DNA of 64,000 nt from Longimicrobium sp. (GTDB taxonomy: Bacteria > Gemmatimonadota > Gemmatimonadetes > Longimicrobiales > Longimicrobiaceae), in contig DASVQP010000038.1 of assembly GCA_036389135.1 (NCBI GenBank), positions 93,154 to 157,153 on the forward strand, read 5' to 3'. Under the pieces are notes generated by a model. The model saw only the letters and a program-made list of their open reading frames with translations. It searched no databases and had not been told where the DNA came from. Shown here piece by piece: positions 10,617 through 20,656 of this stretch (position 1 is its first letter; every line of letters starts with the position of its first letter). The translations under genes were made by a program, and so were the position numbers.

Positions 10617-11926
10617 GCGTTCCTCCGCATGCGCGCGGCAAAGGCGCCGTCCACTCCCTGCCGCTGCGGCAGGACGCAGAGGCGCCCGCGCTCGTCCAGC
10701 AGCGCGCCGTCCACCGCGCCGGGGGCGGGGCTCATCGACCAATCCGGGTGCTCGGCCAGAAAACGCTCCATCCGGTCTTCGTTCTCCTCGCGCTCGAGCG
10801 AACAGGTGGAGTACACCAGCACCCCGCCGGGGCGGACCACCTCCGCCGCCGCGCGCAGGAGCTGGTCCTGCAACTCGGTGAGTGCTTCCAGGTCGTGCGG
10901 GGCGATGCGCCAGCGCCCGTCCGGGTGCCGGCGAAAGGTGCCGGTTCCCGTGCAGGGCGCATCCAGCAGCACCACGTCCACGGGGCGGAAGGGAGGCATG
11001 CGCGCGTCCGCCACCACGGCGGCAACCCGGTCCCGCCACCCGATGCGCTCAGCGTTCTCCACCACGCGCCGCATGCGGCGGCGCGACAGGTCGGCGGCGG
11101 CCACGCGGGCGCCCGGCTCGGCCAGCCCCAGCGCCTTGCCGCCCGGCGCCGCGCACAGGTCCAGCACCGTGGCGCCTTCGGGAGCGGCGGCGTAGCGCAC
11201 CACCAGCGCGGCCGCGGGGTCCTGCACCACCGCGGGGACGGCCGCCAGCGCATCGGCGGCGGTGCCGGGGGGCGGAATCCGCAGCGAGTCGGGCGAGAAA
11301 TCCACCGGCTCCGCCGCAATCCCGGCGGCCGCCAGCCGCTCCGCCGCCTCGTCGCGCGCCACGCCCAGCGGACGCAGGTAGAGCTCGGGGCGAGCGTTGT
11401 TCGCCTCGACGAGAGCGCGGACGTCCTCGGCGCCCCAGCGGGCAATCCACCGGTCGAGCAGCCAGCGCGGATGCGAGCCCGCCGTGGCCAGGTGCGCCGC
11501 GGGGTCGCGCTCGAAGTCCGGGAAGCGGAGCTGGTCGCGCCGGCGGTGCAGGTTCTGGAGGACGCCGTTCACCAGCCCCGCCGCCCGCGATGCGCCCGCG
11601 TCGCGCGCCAGCTCCACCGACTCGCTGACGGCGGCGTACGGGGGGACGCTCCCCATCTCCAGGAGCTGGTACGCGCCCAGGCGCAGCACGTCCAGCACCT
11701 CCTCCTCCAGCTTCGCCACCCCGTCGCGCACCAGCCCGTCCAGCACGTGGTCCAGCCGGCCGCGCATACGAAAGGTGCCGTACACCAGCTCCTGCGTCCA
11801 GGCGCGGTCGCGCGGCTCCAACTCGCGCGTGGCGTGCTCGAGCGCCCGGTCGGCCAGGTCGCCGGTGCTCACGCGGCGCAGCGTCTCCAGCGCCGCGTGC
11901 CGGGTGGGGGTCGCCCGCCCCTTCAT
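10613..11926 (-). CDS. rsmB: 16S rRNA (cytosine-5) methyltransferase RsmB/Sun
   Basis: 437 residues. N-terminal NusB-like RNA-binding domain (1-140, RAWTQELVYGTFR), C-terminal SAM-dependent methyltransferase domain with LCAAPGGKA (SAM binding), catalytic motif IV DAPCTGTG and motif VI STCSLEREENE holding the nucleophilic cysteine. Methylates C967 of 16S rRNA in E. coli. def-fmt-rsmB is a common order; here the thi genes are inserted between fmt and rsmB. Confidence 0.96.
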   Translation of the reverse strand: MKGRATPTRHAALETLRRVSTGDLADRALEHATRELEPRDRAWTQELVYGTFRMRGRLDHVLDGLVRDGVAKLEEEVLDVLRLGAYQLLEMGSVPPYAAVSESVELARDAGASRAAGLVNGVLQNLHRRRDQLRFPDFERDPAAHLATAGSHPRWLLDRWIARWGAEDVRALVEANNARPELYLRPLGVARDEAAERLAAAGIAAEPVDFSPDSLRIPPPGTAADALAAVPAVVQDPAAALVVRYAAAPEGATVLDLCAAPGGKALGLAEPGARVAAADLSRRRMRRVVENAERIGWRDRVAAVVADARMPPFRPVDVVLLDAPCTGTGTFRRHPDGRWRIAPHDLEALTELQDQLLRAAAEVVRPGGVLVYSTCSLEREENEDRMERFLAEHPDWSMSPAPGAVDGALLDERGRLCVLPQRQGVDGAFAARMRRNA

Positions 11927-11928
11927 GC

Positions 11929-12732
11929 TCAGTCGAGCATCCCCTTGCGCGGCGACGACGGCACCGCGCGCTCGCGGCGCGGCATGCGGCCGGCCAGGAA
12001 CGCCAGGCGCCCCGCCTCGGTGGCCAGCGCCATCGCGCGCGCCATGCGCACCGGCTCCTGCGCCTCCGCCAGCGCGGTGTTCATCAGGATGCCGTCCACG
12101 CCCTGCTCCATCGTCACCGCCGCGTCCGATGCGGTGCCCACGCCCGCGTCCACGATCACCGGCACCTGCAGGCGCGCCTTGATGGTGCGGATGTTGTACG
12201 GATTCACGAGCCCCAGCCCGCTGCCGATGGGCGACGCCAGCGGCATCACCGCCGCGCAGCCTGCATCCTCCAGGCGGAGCGCGGTGATCAGGTCGTCGTT
12301 GGTATACGCCAGGACCTTGAAGCCGTCCGCCACCAGCTCGCGCGCGGCGCGGATCGTCGCGTCCGCATCCGGGAGGAGCGTCTCCTGGTCGCCGATCACC
12401 TCCAGCTTCACCCAGTCGGTGAAGCCGGCGGCGCGGGCGAGGCGGGCGTAGCGCACCGCGTCCTCCGCCGTGTAGCAGCCGGCGGTGTTCGGGAGGAGGA
12501 GGAAGCGCTCCGGGTCCAGGTGGAAGAGGACGCCCTCCTCCTTTGTGCGGTCCAGGTCCACGCGGCGCACGGCGACGGTCACCACCTCGGCGCCGGATGC
12601 CTCGATGGCCTGCACCATCTCGTCGTTGCTGCGGTACTTCCCCGTCCCCACCAGGAGGCGGGAGCGGAGCGGGCGGCCCGCGATCACGAGCGGCTCGTCC
12701 AGCGTCTGCACGTCCAGCATTGCGGTCGCCAT
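11929..12732 (-). CDS. thiG: Thiazole synthase ThiG
   Basis: Forms the thiazole phosphate of thiamine from deoxyxylulose 5-phosphate, dehydroglycine and ThiS thiocarboxylate. 267 residues; TIM-barrel with GTGKY, the Schiff-base lysine in VKLEVIGD, PLASPIGSGLG phosphate loop and VIVDAGVGTASDAA. Full length. Two bases upstream of rsmB, downstream of thiS and thiE on the same strand. Confidence 0.97.
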   Translation of the reverse strand: MATAMLDVQTLDEPLVIAGRPLRSRLLVGTGKYRSNDEMVQAIEASGAEVVTVAVRRVDLDRTKEEGVLFHLDPERFLLLPNTAGCYTAEDAVRYARLARAAGFTDWVKLEVIGDQETLLPDADATIRAARELVADGFKVLAYTNDDLITALRLEDAGCAAVMPLASPIGSGLGLVNPYNIRTIKARLQVPVIVDAGVGTASDAAVTMEQGVDGILMNTALAEAQEPVRMARAMALATEAGRLAFLAGRMPRRERAVPSSPRKGMLD

Positions 12733-12768
12733 GTATCCCTTCCTTCCTGCCTGAAATGCGATTGGTCG

Positions 12769-12987
12769 TCAGCCCCCGCCGACGAAGTGTACCAGCTCGA
12801 AGCGGTCGCCGGGCTCCACCGGCGTCGCGTCCAGCGCTTCGCGGCGCAGGATATCGCCGTTGCGCTCCACCACCACCATGCGCGGGTGGAGATCCAGGTG
12901 CTCCAGCAGCGCGGCCACGTGGAGCCCCGCGGGGACCTCGCGCTCGTCGCCGTTGACCTGGATGGAAACCGCCGTAATCGTCGTCAT
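12769..12987 (-). CDS. thiS: Sulfur carrier protein ThiS
   Basis: 72 residues from ATG 12987, ubiquitin-like fold (IQVNGDEREVPAGL, PGDRFELVHFVGGG). The C-terminus ends in Gly-Gly-Gly, the site that is adenylated and thiocarboxylated. The start overlaps the thiE stop by 4 bases (ATGA). Easily missed because a longer open frame in the same phase hides it. Confidence 0.95.
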   Translation of the reverse strand: MTTITAVSIQVNGDEREVPAGLHVAALLEHLDLHPRMVVVERNGDILRREALDATPVEPGDRFELVHFVGGG

Positions 12988-13619
12988 CCCTTCCACTCCT
13001 TCAGATAGCTGCGCACCGCCCGTGCCGGGCTCGGCGCGTCCCACACGCCGCGGATCGCCGCGACGCCCTGCACCCCCGCCTCCTTGAGCTCCGCCACCCC
13101 CTCCGGCGTCACCCCGCCGATGGCGATGCGCGGGAGGCCGACGAAGGACGCCAGCGCCCGTACCCCGATCCCGGCGCGCCCCGGATGGGACTCGGTCGCG
13201 TAAACGTTGCCGACCAGCACGAAATCCGCCCCACCCTCCCGCGCCTCGTCCACCTCGGCGGATGTGTGCACGGAGACGCCTACCAGCCGCTCCGCACCCG
13301 CCAGCCCCCGCGCATCCGCCGCGGGGAGGCCGCGCCGCCCGAGCTGCACGCCATCCGCATCCACCGCGAGCGCCACGTCCACGCGGTCGTTCACCAGGAG
13401 CAGGGCGCCGGCATCGCGGGTCAGCGTGCGGAGCGCCTCCGCCCACCTGTACACCGCAAGCCCGTTCGCGGACGGCGCGCGCAGGTGGAGCGCGATCAGC
13501 GGCCCTCCCTCGGCCACCACCTCGGCGGCGGCGCGGAGGAAGTCCGGGCGCGCGGCCGTGGCGTCGTCGGTGACGACGTGGAGGGGCGGAAGCTCAGCCC
13601 TCAGCGCCGAAGCGGTCAT
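12984..13619 (-). CDS. thiE: Thiamine-phosphate synthase ThiE
   Basis: Couples HMP pyrophosphate to thiazole phosphate. 211 residues from ATG 13619. Conserved LLVNDRVDVAL, DGVQLGRRGLP, VGVSVHTSAEV and IGGVTPEGV around the diphosphate and thiazole sites. The usual lysine in the (Q)LR(E)K loop region appears replaced (LIALHLRAP), so catalysis would be worth confirming. The first 26 bases overlap the 3' end of fmt. Confidence 0.92.
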   Translation of the reverse strand: MTASALRAELPPLHVVTDDATAARPDFLRAAAEVVAEGGPLIALHLRAPSANGLAVYRWAEALRTLTRDAGALLLVNDRVDVALAVDADGVQLGRRGLPAADARGLAGAERLVGVSVHTSAEVDEAREGGADFVLVGNVYATESHPGRAGIGVRALASFVGLPRIAIGGVTPEGVAELKEAGVQGVAAIRGVWDAPSPARAVRSYLKEWKG

Positions 13620-14529
13620 CCACCGACACACCGCGCCCGCGCACCCACTCGCCGGCGGCCATGCGCCGCTTCCCCGGCGGCTGCACCTCGCGCACGAGGA
13701 CGGCGCCCTCCCCACAGGCGACGAGCACGCCATCCTCGCCCACCGCCATCACCGTTCCCGGCTCGCCGCTGCCGCCGCTGGCGCGCGGGCGAAAGAGCTT
13801 CACCGCACCGCGCGCGCCGTGCGGGGTCCACGCGCCCGGCACCTCGTCCATCGCGCGGATGTGCAGCGACACGCGGTCGGCGGAGAGCGTCCAGTCGATC
13901 CGTGCCGTCTCGCGGTCGATCTTGGGAGCAAAGGTGGCGCGCGAGTGGTCCTGCACCTCCTCGCGGGCCTGCCCGCTCTCCATCAGCGCCAGCGCCTCAA
14001 CCACCGCCTCCGCGCCCACGGCGGACAGCCGCTCGGCCAGCTCGCTCGCGGAGTCGTCGGCCAGGATCTCCTCCTCCACCTTGATGATCATGGGACCGGA
14101 GTCGAGCCCCGCCTCCATGCGCATGATGGTGACGCCGGTCGTTTGGTAGCCGCGGGCGACCGCCCACTGGATGGGCGCCGCGCCGCGCAGCTCGGGGAGG
14201 AGGGACGCGTGGATGTTGATGGAGCCCAGCGGCGGCAGCTCCAGCACCTCGGGCTTCAGGATCTGCCCGTACGCCACGACGACGGAGAGCTCCGGGTCGA
14301 GCGACTTCATCTGCGCCATGAACTCGTCGCCGCGCGCGCGCTCCGGCTGGAGGACGGGGACGCCCATCTCGATCGCCTCGCGCTTGACGGCGCTGGTGGC
14401 GAGCCCCCTTCCCCGCCCCGCAGGGCGGTCCGGCTGGGTGACGACGCCCACGACGTCGTGCCCCTCGTCCGCGATTGCACGCAGTGGGGTCACGGCGAAC
14501 TCGGGCGTCCCCCAGAAGAGAATCCTCAC
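13594..14529 (-). CDS. fmt: Methionyl-tRNA formyltransferase
   Basis: 311 residues from GTG 14529 (GTGA overlap with the def stop). N-terminal formyltransferase domain with ILFWGTPEFA, the SLLP loop (NIHASLLPELRGAAP) carrying the catalytic Asn/His, and Asp in GLDSGPM; C-terminal OB-like tRNA-binding domain from about 205. Works with peptide deformylase encoded immediately upstream. Confidence 0.96.
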   Translation of the reverse strand: MRILFWGTPEFAVTPLRAIADEGHDVVGVVTQPDRPAGRGRGLATSAVKREAIEMGVPVLQPERARGDEFMAQMKSLDPELSVVVAYGQILKPEVLELPPLGSINIHASLLPELRGAAPIQWAVARGYQTTGVTIMRMEAGLDSGPMIIKVEEEILADDSASELAERLSAVGAEAVVEALALMESGQAREEVQDHSRATFAPKIDRETARIDWTLSADRVSLHIRAMDEVPGAWTPHGARGAVKLFRPRASGGSGEPGTVMAVGEDGVLVACGEGAVLVREVQPPGKRRMAAGEWVRGRGVSVDDRFGAEG

Positions 14530-15029
14530 GATTCCTGCTTGCGGTACTTCTTGACCAGCATGTTGCGCTTCAGCGGCGACAGCCGGTCCAGGAAGAGGAC
14601 GCCGTCCAGGTGGTCGATCTCGTGCTGCAGGCAGCGCGCGAGCATCCCATCCGCCTCGATGCGCACCGCATTGCCCTTGGCGTCCACCCCTTCCACGACC
14701 ACGGTCGCCGGCCGCTCCACCGCGGCGGAGATGTTGGGGATGCTGAGGCACCCCTCCTCCCCCTTCTCCTTTGCCTTCCCGGTCTCAAGGACGCGCGGGT
14801 TGAGGAGGGCGAACGGCTCCTCCCCCTCCTCGTTGACGTGCACGACGATGAGCCGGCGGGAGATCCCCACCTGCGGCGCGGCGAGGCCGATGCCGTGCGC
14901 GTCGTACATCGTCTCGAACATGTCCTCGATGAGGCGGTCCAGCTCGGGGTCCTCGCCGCTGAACTCGATCTCGTCGGCGCGGCGGCGCAGGACCTCGGCG
15001 CCGAGCGTCTCGATCTTCAGAATCGCCAT
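14526..15029 (-). CDS. def: Peptide deformylase
   Basis: 167 residues. All three signature motifs are present: GIGLAAPQVG, EEGCLSIP and QHEIDHLDG, the last two supplying the Cys and two His metal ligands. Removes the N-formyl group from nascent proteins. ATG 15029 lies 8 bases after the yajC stop; the gene is coupled to fmt by a GTGA overlap. Confidence 0.97.
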   Translation of the reverse strand: MAILKIETLGAEVLRRRADEIEFSGEDPELDRLIEDMFETMYDAHGIGLAAPQVGISRRLIVVHVNEEGEEPFALLNPRVLETGKAKEKGEEGCLSIPNISAAVERPATVVVEGVDAKGNAVRIEADGMLARCLQHEIDHLDGVLFLDRLSPLKRNMLVKKYRKQES

Positions 15030-15036
15030 CGCTCGT

Positions 15037-15348
15037 CTACTTGGCTTCGGCCGGGGGGGTGGCCTTGCGCTGGATGCGCGCCTTTTCCACCACCACCGTC
15101 GAAGTGCCGGTCCGCAGCGTCACCTGGTCGGCCTTGATCGCCATCACCTCGCCGATCAGCCCCCCCGCGGTCACCACCTGATCGCCTTTTGTAAGCGACG
15201 CCAGCAGCGCCTGGTGCTGCTTCATCTGCCGCTTCTGCGGGACGAAGAGGATGAAGTAAAAGATCGCGAGCATCGCCACGATGGGCAGGAAACTCACGAG
15301 CGGGCTCTGGGACGTCGGGGCCGTCTGGGCCAGGATCAGGAAGGGCAT
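15037..15348 (-). CDS. yajC: Preprotein translocase subunit YajC
   Basis: 103 residues from ATG 15348. A short periplasmic N-terminus, one membrane helix (SFLPIVAMLAIFYFILFVP) and a conserved cytosolic domain (PQKRQMKQHQALL, GDQVVTAGGLIGEV). Accessory to SecDF. Sits between tgt and def on the same strand, the common tgt-yajC order; no secD/secF follow here. Confidence 0.95.
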   Translation of the reverse strand: MPFLILAQTAPTSQSPLVSFLPIVAMLAIFYFILFVPQKRQMKQHQALLASLTKGDQVVTAGGLIGEVMAIKADQVTLRTGTSTVVVEKARIQRKATPPAEAK

Positions 15349-15374
15349 ATGGGTTCGGTTCGGTGTTGGGACGA

Positions 15375-16770
<1,396 letters not shown>

Positions 16771-16818
16771 TTACATTGGGAAGTATACTTCCCCGCCCGG
16801 TCCCGAACCCGAGTCGTC

Positions 16819-18039
16819 ATGTCGAGGAAACCGCGAGCCATCATTACACGCCTGCGCGCCTCCAACTTCCGCAGCATCGAGTGGATCGACCTCAAACTCG
16901 GGCCACTAAATGTTCTCGTAGGGCAGAACGGTGTGGGGAAGAGCAACATCATCGACGCGCTACGGTTCATCCGGGACTGCCTGACCAAAGGCGTCGATCA
17001 GGCATTGCTGGATCGCGGGGGAATGGGGGCAGTACAGCGCTTCGGGTCGCAGTCCCCCGATTCCGACATCTTGCTCGAAGTGGAGTGTACCTTCGGCCGG
17101 TACGAGGTCCTGTACGGATTTACGCTTGCACCGAACCCTCGCACTGAGTACAAGATCCTCGAGGAGCACCTCCAGGTGCGGAGCACGGAGTCGGGCGCGG
17201 TGATAGGCGTTCTCCACTTGGTCAATGGCCAGTGGATTGGAGATGCAATCTCCAACGAACTTCAGCTGCGCTCGTACCCCGATACCGAGCTCCACATGCT
17301 ACGGACATGGTGGCTGTATATGGGGTTGCTCCCTGCCGATCCGGAGTGGGCGGTCAGGGCTACGTTCGGGCTTGTCGCCGACATGTCGTTCTACAACATC
17401 AGCCCCGAGAGCCTTCGCACTCCCCAACAAATCGTATCGGAGTCGCCATTCGACGAGAAGGGGCGGAATCTCGCGGCGGTTCTACGCTCCGTTAAGAGGG
17501 GCGAAGGCCCGGAGTTGAACGACATTGAAGGCGCACTCGCCCGTCTCGTTGATGGACTCCGGTCGTATGATATACACAATGTTGGCAGCTACCTCGTGAC
17601 CAGGCTTCATTACGAGTTTCCAGACGTCACTACCGCAGCTGATCAGGCCCGCGTGACCCGGCTGGCGTCGGACCTCGCGCAGGAGTCCGACGGCACACTG
17701 AGAATCCTGTCGATCCTCGCCGCGCTTTACCAGAAGCCGTCGCGCGGGCTGGTCGTGATCGAGGAACCTGAGATCAACATCCACCCCGGTGCTCTCGGAG
17801 TGATAGCAGACTTGCTGCAGGAGGCTCGCCTTCGCAGCCAGATCCTCGTCACGACCCACAACCCAGATCTCATCGGGCAATTCATGCCGGATGTCCTCCG
17901 AGTCGTGGAGAAGAGTGACGGTGTGACGCACGTCGGTCCGGTCGCGCAGGATCAGCAGGAAGCGATTCGGGAGATGCTGTTCTCAACGGCGGAGATCATG
18001 AAGATGGAGGGCCTTCGACGCGAGGCGGCGGGAGTCTAG
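16819..18039 (+). CDS. AAA (AAA_21/AAA_15, OLD/RecF-like) ATPase, candidate defence protein
   Basis: 406 residues from ATG 16819. RecF/SMC-like ABC ATPase: N-terminal LRASNFRSIEWIDL, Walker A GQNGVGKS at 35-42, signature region QESDGTLRILS, Walker B VIEEPEINIHP and H-loop TTHNPDL. The central part (60-300) is not recognised. It lacks the C-terminal TOPRIM domain of OLD nucleases; the TOPRIM-like function is instead in the next gene, 3 bases downstream. Such split pairs (PARIS AriA/AriB, RloA/RloB, AbiL) act in phage defence; that role here is inferred. Lower GC (roughly 55-60%) than neighbours and opposite strand, suggesting transfer. Confidence 0.88.
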   Translation: MSRKPRAIITRLRASNFRSIEWIDLKLGPLNVLVGQNGVGKSNIIDALRFIRDCLTKGVDQALLDRGGMGAVQRFGSQSPDSDILLEVECTFGRYEVLYGFTLAPNPRTEYKILEEHLQVRSTESGAVIGVLHLVNGQWIGDAISNELQLRSYPDTELHMLRTWWLYMGLLPADPEWAVRATFGLVADMSFYNISPESLRTPQQIVSESPFDEKGRNLAAVLRSVKRGEGPELNDIEGALARLVDGLRSYDIHNVGSYLVTRLHYEFPDVTTAADQARVTRLASDLAQESDGTLRILSILAALYQKPSRGLVVIEEPEINIHPGALGVIADLLQEARLRSQILVTTHNPDLIGQFMPDVLRVVEKSDGVTHVGPVAQDQQEAIREMLFSTAEIMKMEGLRREAAGV

Positions 18040-18042
18040 CGG

Positions 18043-18687
18043 ATGCGATCACTCGTCACGTTCGTGGAGGGTGAGGGTGATGAGGCGGCCGTGCCGATCC
18101 TGCTGAACCGAATTCTGCACAAGCTTGGTCGCTACGATCTGAACGCCAACCGCACGATCCGGGTCCATTCGGTAGCCAACTTCGTCAACCGTTTGGACGA
18201 CTTTCTGAGGTATGTCGCTCAGGACCCGAACTGCGCCGGCGCACTCGTACTCCTCGACCTAGACGACGGGTGTCCTCGCGCCGCTGCACACGAGCTTGCC
18301 GAGCGCCTGCGCACCTACAATGCTGCGTTCCCAATTGCTGTGGTATTTGCGCACCGAGAGTACGAAGCCTGGTTCCTTGCGAGCATGTGGTCGCTCTCGC
18401 TGAACGCCGGGATCGGTGAGCAACGCCTAGATTATCCCGGTGATCCGGAAGCTCCAAGAGATGCGAAAGGTTGGATAAGCAGCCAGATGGGCGCTGGGCG
18501 CGCGTACAAGGAGCGCATCAACCAGCCACAGTTCACCCATAGGATGAGCCTGCGCCGAGCATACAAACGCTCGCGCTCCTTCCGCCGGCTGTGTGCGGCG
18601 GTGCTTGAACTAGTTCAACTAGCCGATCGCGGCGAGCGCGGACTCGTCACACCTGCTGCCGAGCGAACGGTGCCTGATAAGAGATGA
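18043..18687 (+). CDS. DUF4276-family TOPRIM-like protein, partner of the ATPase
   Basis: 214 residues, ATG 3 bases after the ATPase stop. N-terminal [11 protein letters not shown] carries the TOPRIM-type acidic residue (E9, with E11/D13/E14 close by); LLDLDDG carries D72/D74/D75 (DxD); [10 protein letters not shown] is the conserved Tyr-Glu-Ala-Trp segment of DUF4276. TOPRIM-fold proteins coordinate Mg for nucleic-acid cleavage; pairing with an AAA ATPase suggests an effector nuclease or toxin gated by the ATPase (inference). No toxin-neutralising gene is seen. A strong terminator follows at 18691. Confidence 0.85.
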   Translation: MRSLVTFVEGEGDEAAVPILLNRILHKLGRYDLNANRTIRVHSVANFVNRLDDFLRYVAQDPNCAGALVLLDLDDGCPRAAAHELAERLRTYNAAFPIAVVFAHREYEAWFLASMWSLSLNAGIGEQRLDYPGDPEAPRDAKGWISSQMGAGRAYKERINQPQFTHRMSLRRAYKRSRSFRRLCAAVLELVQLADRGERGLVTPAAERTVPDKR

Positions 18688-18690
18688 AGA

Positions 18691-18726
18691 ACGGCGAGAA
18701 TTCCCCGGGGTTCTCGCCGTTTTCTT
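18691..18726 (+). terminator. Rho-independent terminator of the ATPase-DUF4276 pair
   Basis: Perfect 10-base stem ACGGCGAGAA / TTCTCGCCGT (18691-18700 with 18711-18720), loop closed further by CCCCGGGG, followed by TTTTCTTCT. It lies 4 bases after the DUF4276 stop and isolates the pair as its own transcription unit. Confidence 0.9.
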
Positions 18727-18750
18727 CTGCCTTCCTCGATTTCGCCTTCA

Positions 18751-19083
18751 CACCAGCAGCATCGCATCCCGTACGAGAAGAAGCGGTACCGCTCCGCCAC
18801 AGCCTCCCGGTACGTCTCCATCGCCAGGTCGTAGCCGCAGAAGACAGCGACGAGCATGAGGAGGGTGCTCTTGGGGAGGTGGAAGTTGGTGACTAGGTGG
18901 CCGCCGGCGCGGAAGCGGTAGGGCGGGCAGATGAAGATGTCCGTCCAGCCGGAGCCGGCGGGGATGGCGCCGTCCTCGGTGGCGACCGATTCCAGGGTGC
19001 GCGCGACGGTGGTGCCCACGGCCCAGGTGGAGCCGCCCGCAGCGCGGACCTCGGCCAGCGCGGCGGCGGATTCCGCGGGGACG
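18751..19083 (-). pseudogene. Truncated, frameshifted copy of the 3' third of queA
   Basis: About 333 bases matching 20659-20992 of intact queA at roughly 90% identity by eye. It encodes the same [24 protein letters not shown] and [11 protein letters not shown] segments. A single-base deletion (GCATC-CCGTAC against GCATCGCCGTAC) shifts the frame just before the natural end. Homology starts exactly at the position of the queA stop codon and ends abruptly at 19083. It is a scar of a duplication or recombination event, in the same orientation as queA, and lies between the ATPase pair and the SPFH gene. Confidence 0.9.
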
Positions 19084-19383
19084 CCGAGGGCGGCCGGCGC
19101 GCGTGGGCGCGTACTGAGTTACGTCCGACCCCGCCACCGACGCGTGAATCGGTGTGCGTTTCCGCAGTGACGGATGCATGCAGAGACACGGGGACGAGAG
19201 GCGAGTTCGTGCCTTTCCCCTGTGTCTCCGTTCTGTGAACCCTCTCCATCCGATAAATCGGCAATCGTTCTTGCGACGCCTCCGTGCGCCCGGCGCGGCG
19301 CCGGCCCCCCGAACCACCTTGCCGTGAGGCTTCACCACGATGGCTGCTCCCGTTCGAACCCGCGGCGGTGGCGTTCGGAGTGC
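19084..19383. other. Degraded spacer between queA remnant and small membrane gene
   Basis: No gene found. Around 19184-19241 a decayed family F repeat is visible (GAGACACGGGGACGAG and CCCTGTGTCTCCG as partial arms). The remainder shows no convincing frame, promoter or known RNA. Confidence 0.5.
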
Positions 19384-19602
19384 CTACCCGCGAGCCATCA
19401 GGCGGCGGACCTTGCCGGGGTCTTCCAGCAGGACGGCCTCCAAAAGCTCGCGATCACGCACGCGCTCGCGCTCCGCGATCTGAAGCTGCTGCTGGAGCGC
19501 GGCGATCCGGTTGTACGCGCCGACGTGGGCCGCGATCGAGCCGGCGGCCAGCACCAGGATGAGAAGAAACACCGCGATCCCGATCACGGGCCGCTCTTCC
19601 AC
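19384..19602 (-). CDS. Small membrane-anchored coiled-coil protein next to SPFH gene
   Basis: 72 residues from GTG 19602 (a longer frame starts at 19650). One membrane helix (VIGIAVFLLILVLAAGSIAA) followed by a charged coiled-coil (QQQLQIAERERVRDRELLE). The start lies inside the last 19 bases of the SPFH gene, so the two are probably translationally coupled. No family recognised; a partner of the SPFH protein in the membrane is a reasonable guess. Confidence 0.55.
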   Translation of the reverse strand: MEERPVIGIAVFLLILVLAAGSIAAHVGAYNRIAALQQQLQIAERERVRDRELLEAVLLEDPGKVRRLMARG

Positions 19603-20465
19603 GTGTCCATGACGCTGCCGCCGATCACGCACGTCTGCACTCCGCGGCACGCCTGGGAAAGCCCCTGGCTCATAGCCTTCGCGCTCTCCAGCTGAATTAG
19701 TGCGGGGTTGGCGGCGTAGGAGCGGGCCTCGAGCTCCTTGGCGCGAGCGTCGGCCTCAGCCCGCATCACGCGCCCGCGGGCTTCCACGGAATCGATCGTG
19801 AACTGCTTCTGCGCCTTGTCGAGCACCTGCGCCTGCTGCGCGGCCGCGATGCGGGCCTGTTCGATCGCGGGTGGGATGCGGATGTCGCGGACGAACACCT
19901 GGTGGATGGTGGCCCGGTTCCCGAGCTTCGCCTGGATCTGGCGCCGGACGTCCTCCGACAGCTGCGCCCTCTGGGCGGAGAAGATGCGGTTCACCGTCCA
20001 GGCATTGAGCGCGTTGCGGTAGCCTTCACGCAGCGCGTTCATCACCTCGGTCTCGGCTGCCTCGGGGGTGCGCTTGTCCAGGAAGACCTGGTAGATGGAA
20101 CCGTGATTGTAGCTCCACGTCACCGCCACGTCTCCCTCCACCGTTACCGGGTCCGCGGTGGTGGCCTGGATGACCTCCTTGCCCTCGGAGTTGTCCGGAA
20201 AGTTGTGCTGCGTCATGTTGAAGCACGTCGGCTCGGAGAGCGGCGTGAAGTTGAGCCCGGTCGGCATCTTCCGCTTGAGCACGGAGCCATAGCGGGTCAG
20301 CACGCAGTGCTCCGTCGAGTCCACACGGGTGAATGCCGTGCTCAACATGATGCCGACGATCAGCAGCGAGACGAACGCCGCGGCGCCGATGATGCCGCGC
20401 TTGATCGCATTCGGGGTGCGGACGGGAGAGGGTGCGCCCGTGCGAGGAACGCCAGTGGTGCTCAT
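19584..20465 (-). CDS. SPFH/prohibitin (Band 7) family protein
   Basis: 293 residues. Membrane segment near 25-45 (IIGAAAFVSLLIVGIML), SPFH domain from about 48 (VDSTEHCVLTRYGSVL) to 210, then a long alpha-helical region (AQQAQVLDKAQKQF, ARGRVMRAEADARAKELEA) typical of oligomer-forming prohibitins and HflK/C-like scaffolds. Complete. It lies inside the segment bounded by the two queA copies, separated from queA by about 190 bases with no clear signal. SPFH proteins organise membrane microdomains; a link to the neighbouring ATPase pair is speculation. Confidence 0.9.
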   Translation of the reverse strand: MSTTGVPRTGAPSPVRTPNAIKRGIIGAAAFVSLLIVGIMLSTAFTRVDSTEHCVLTRYGSVLKRKMPTGLNFTPLSEPTCFNMTQHNFPDNSEGKEVIQATTADPVTVEGDVAVTWSYNHGSIYQVFLDKRTPEAAETEVMNALREGYRNALNAWTVNRIFSAQRAQLSEDVRRQIQAKLGNRATIHQVFVRDIRIPPAIEQARIAAAQQAQVLDKAQKQFTIDSVEARGRVMRAEADARAKELEARSYAANPALIQLESAKAMSQGLSQACRGVQTCVIGGSVMDTWKSGP

Positions 20466-20656
20466 GCGTTAGGCCATGGGATCGGTGAAGAGATTGCACC
20501 GGATGGTGCCGGGGACGGGGGGTAGTACGGGCCGGGGACTGCAGGGGGTTCAAGTGTCCTGGCCACAGGAGTCTCCTTGTAACATCGGGGCGGTCAAGGT
20601 AATGCCGCCGCACCGGTCGATCAACGCTGTTCCTGTACGCGAACGAAAGCAGGCCC

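Noticed and set aside
18751..19083. A functional second QueA
   Set aside because: Only the 3' third is present, with a frameshift and no catalytic N-terminal part.
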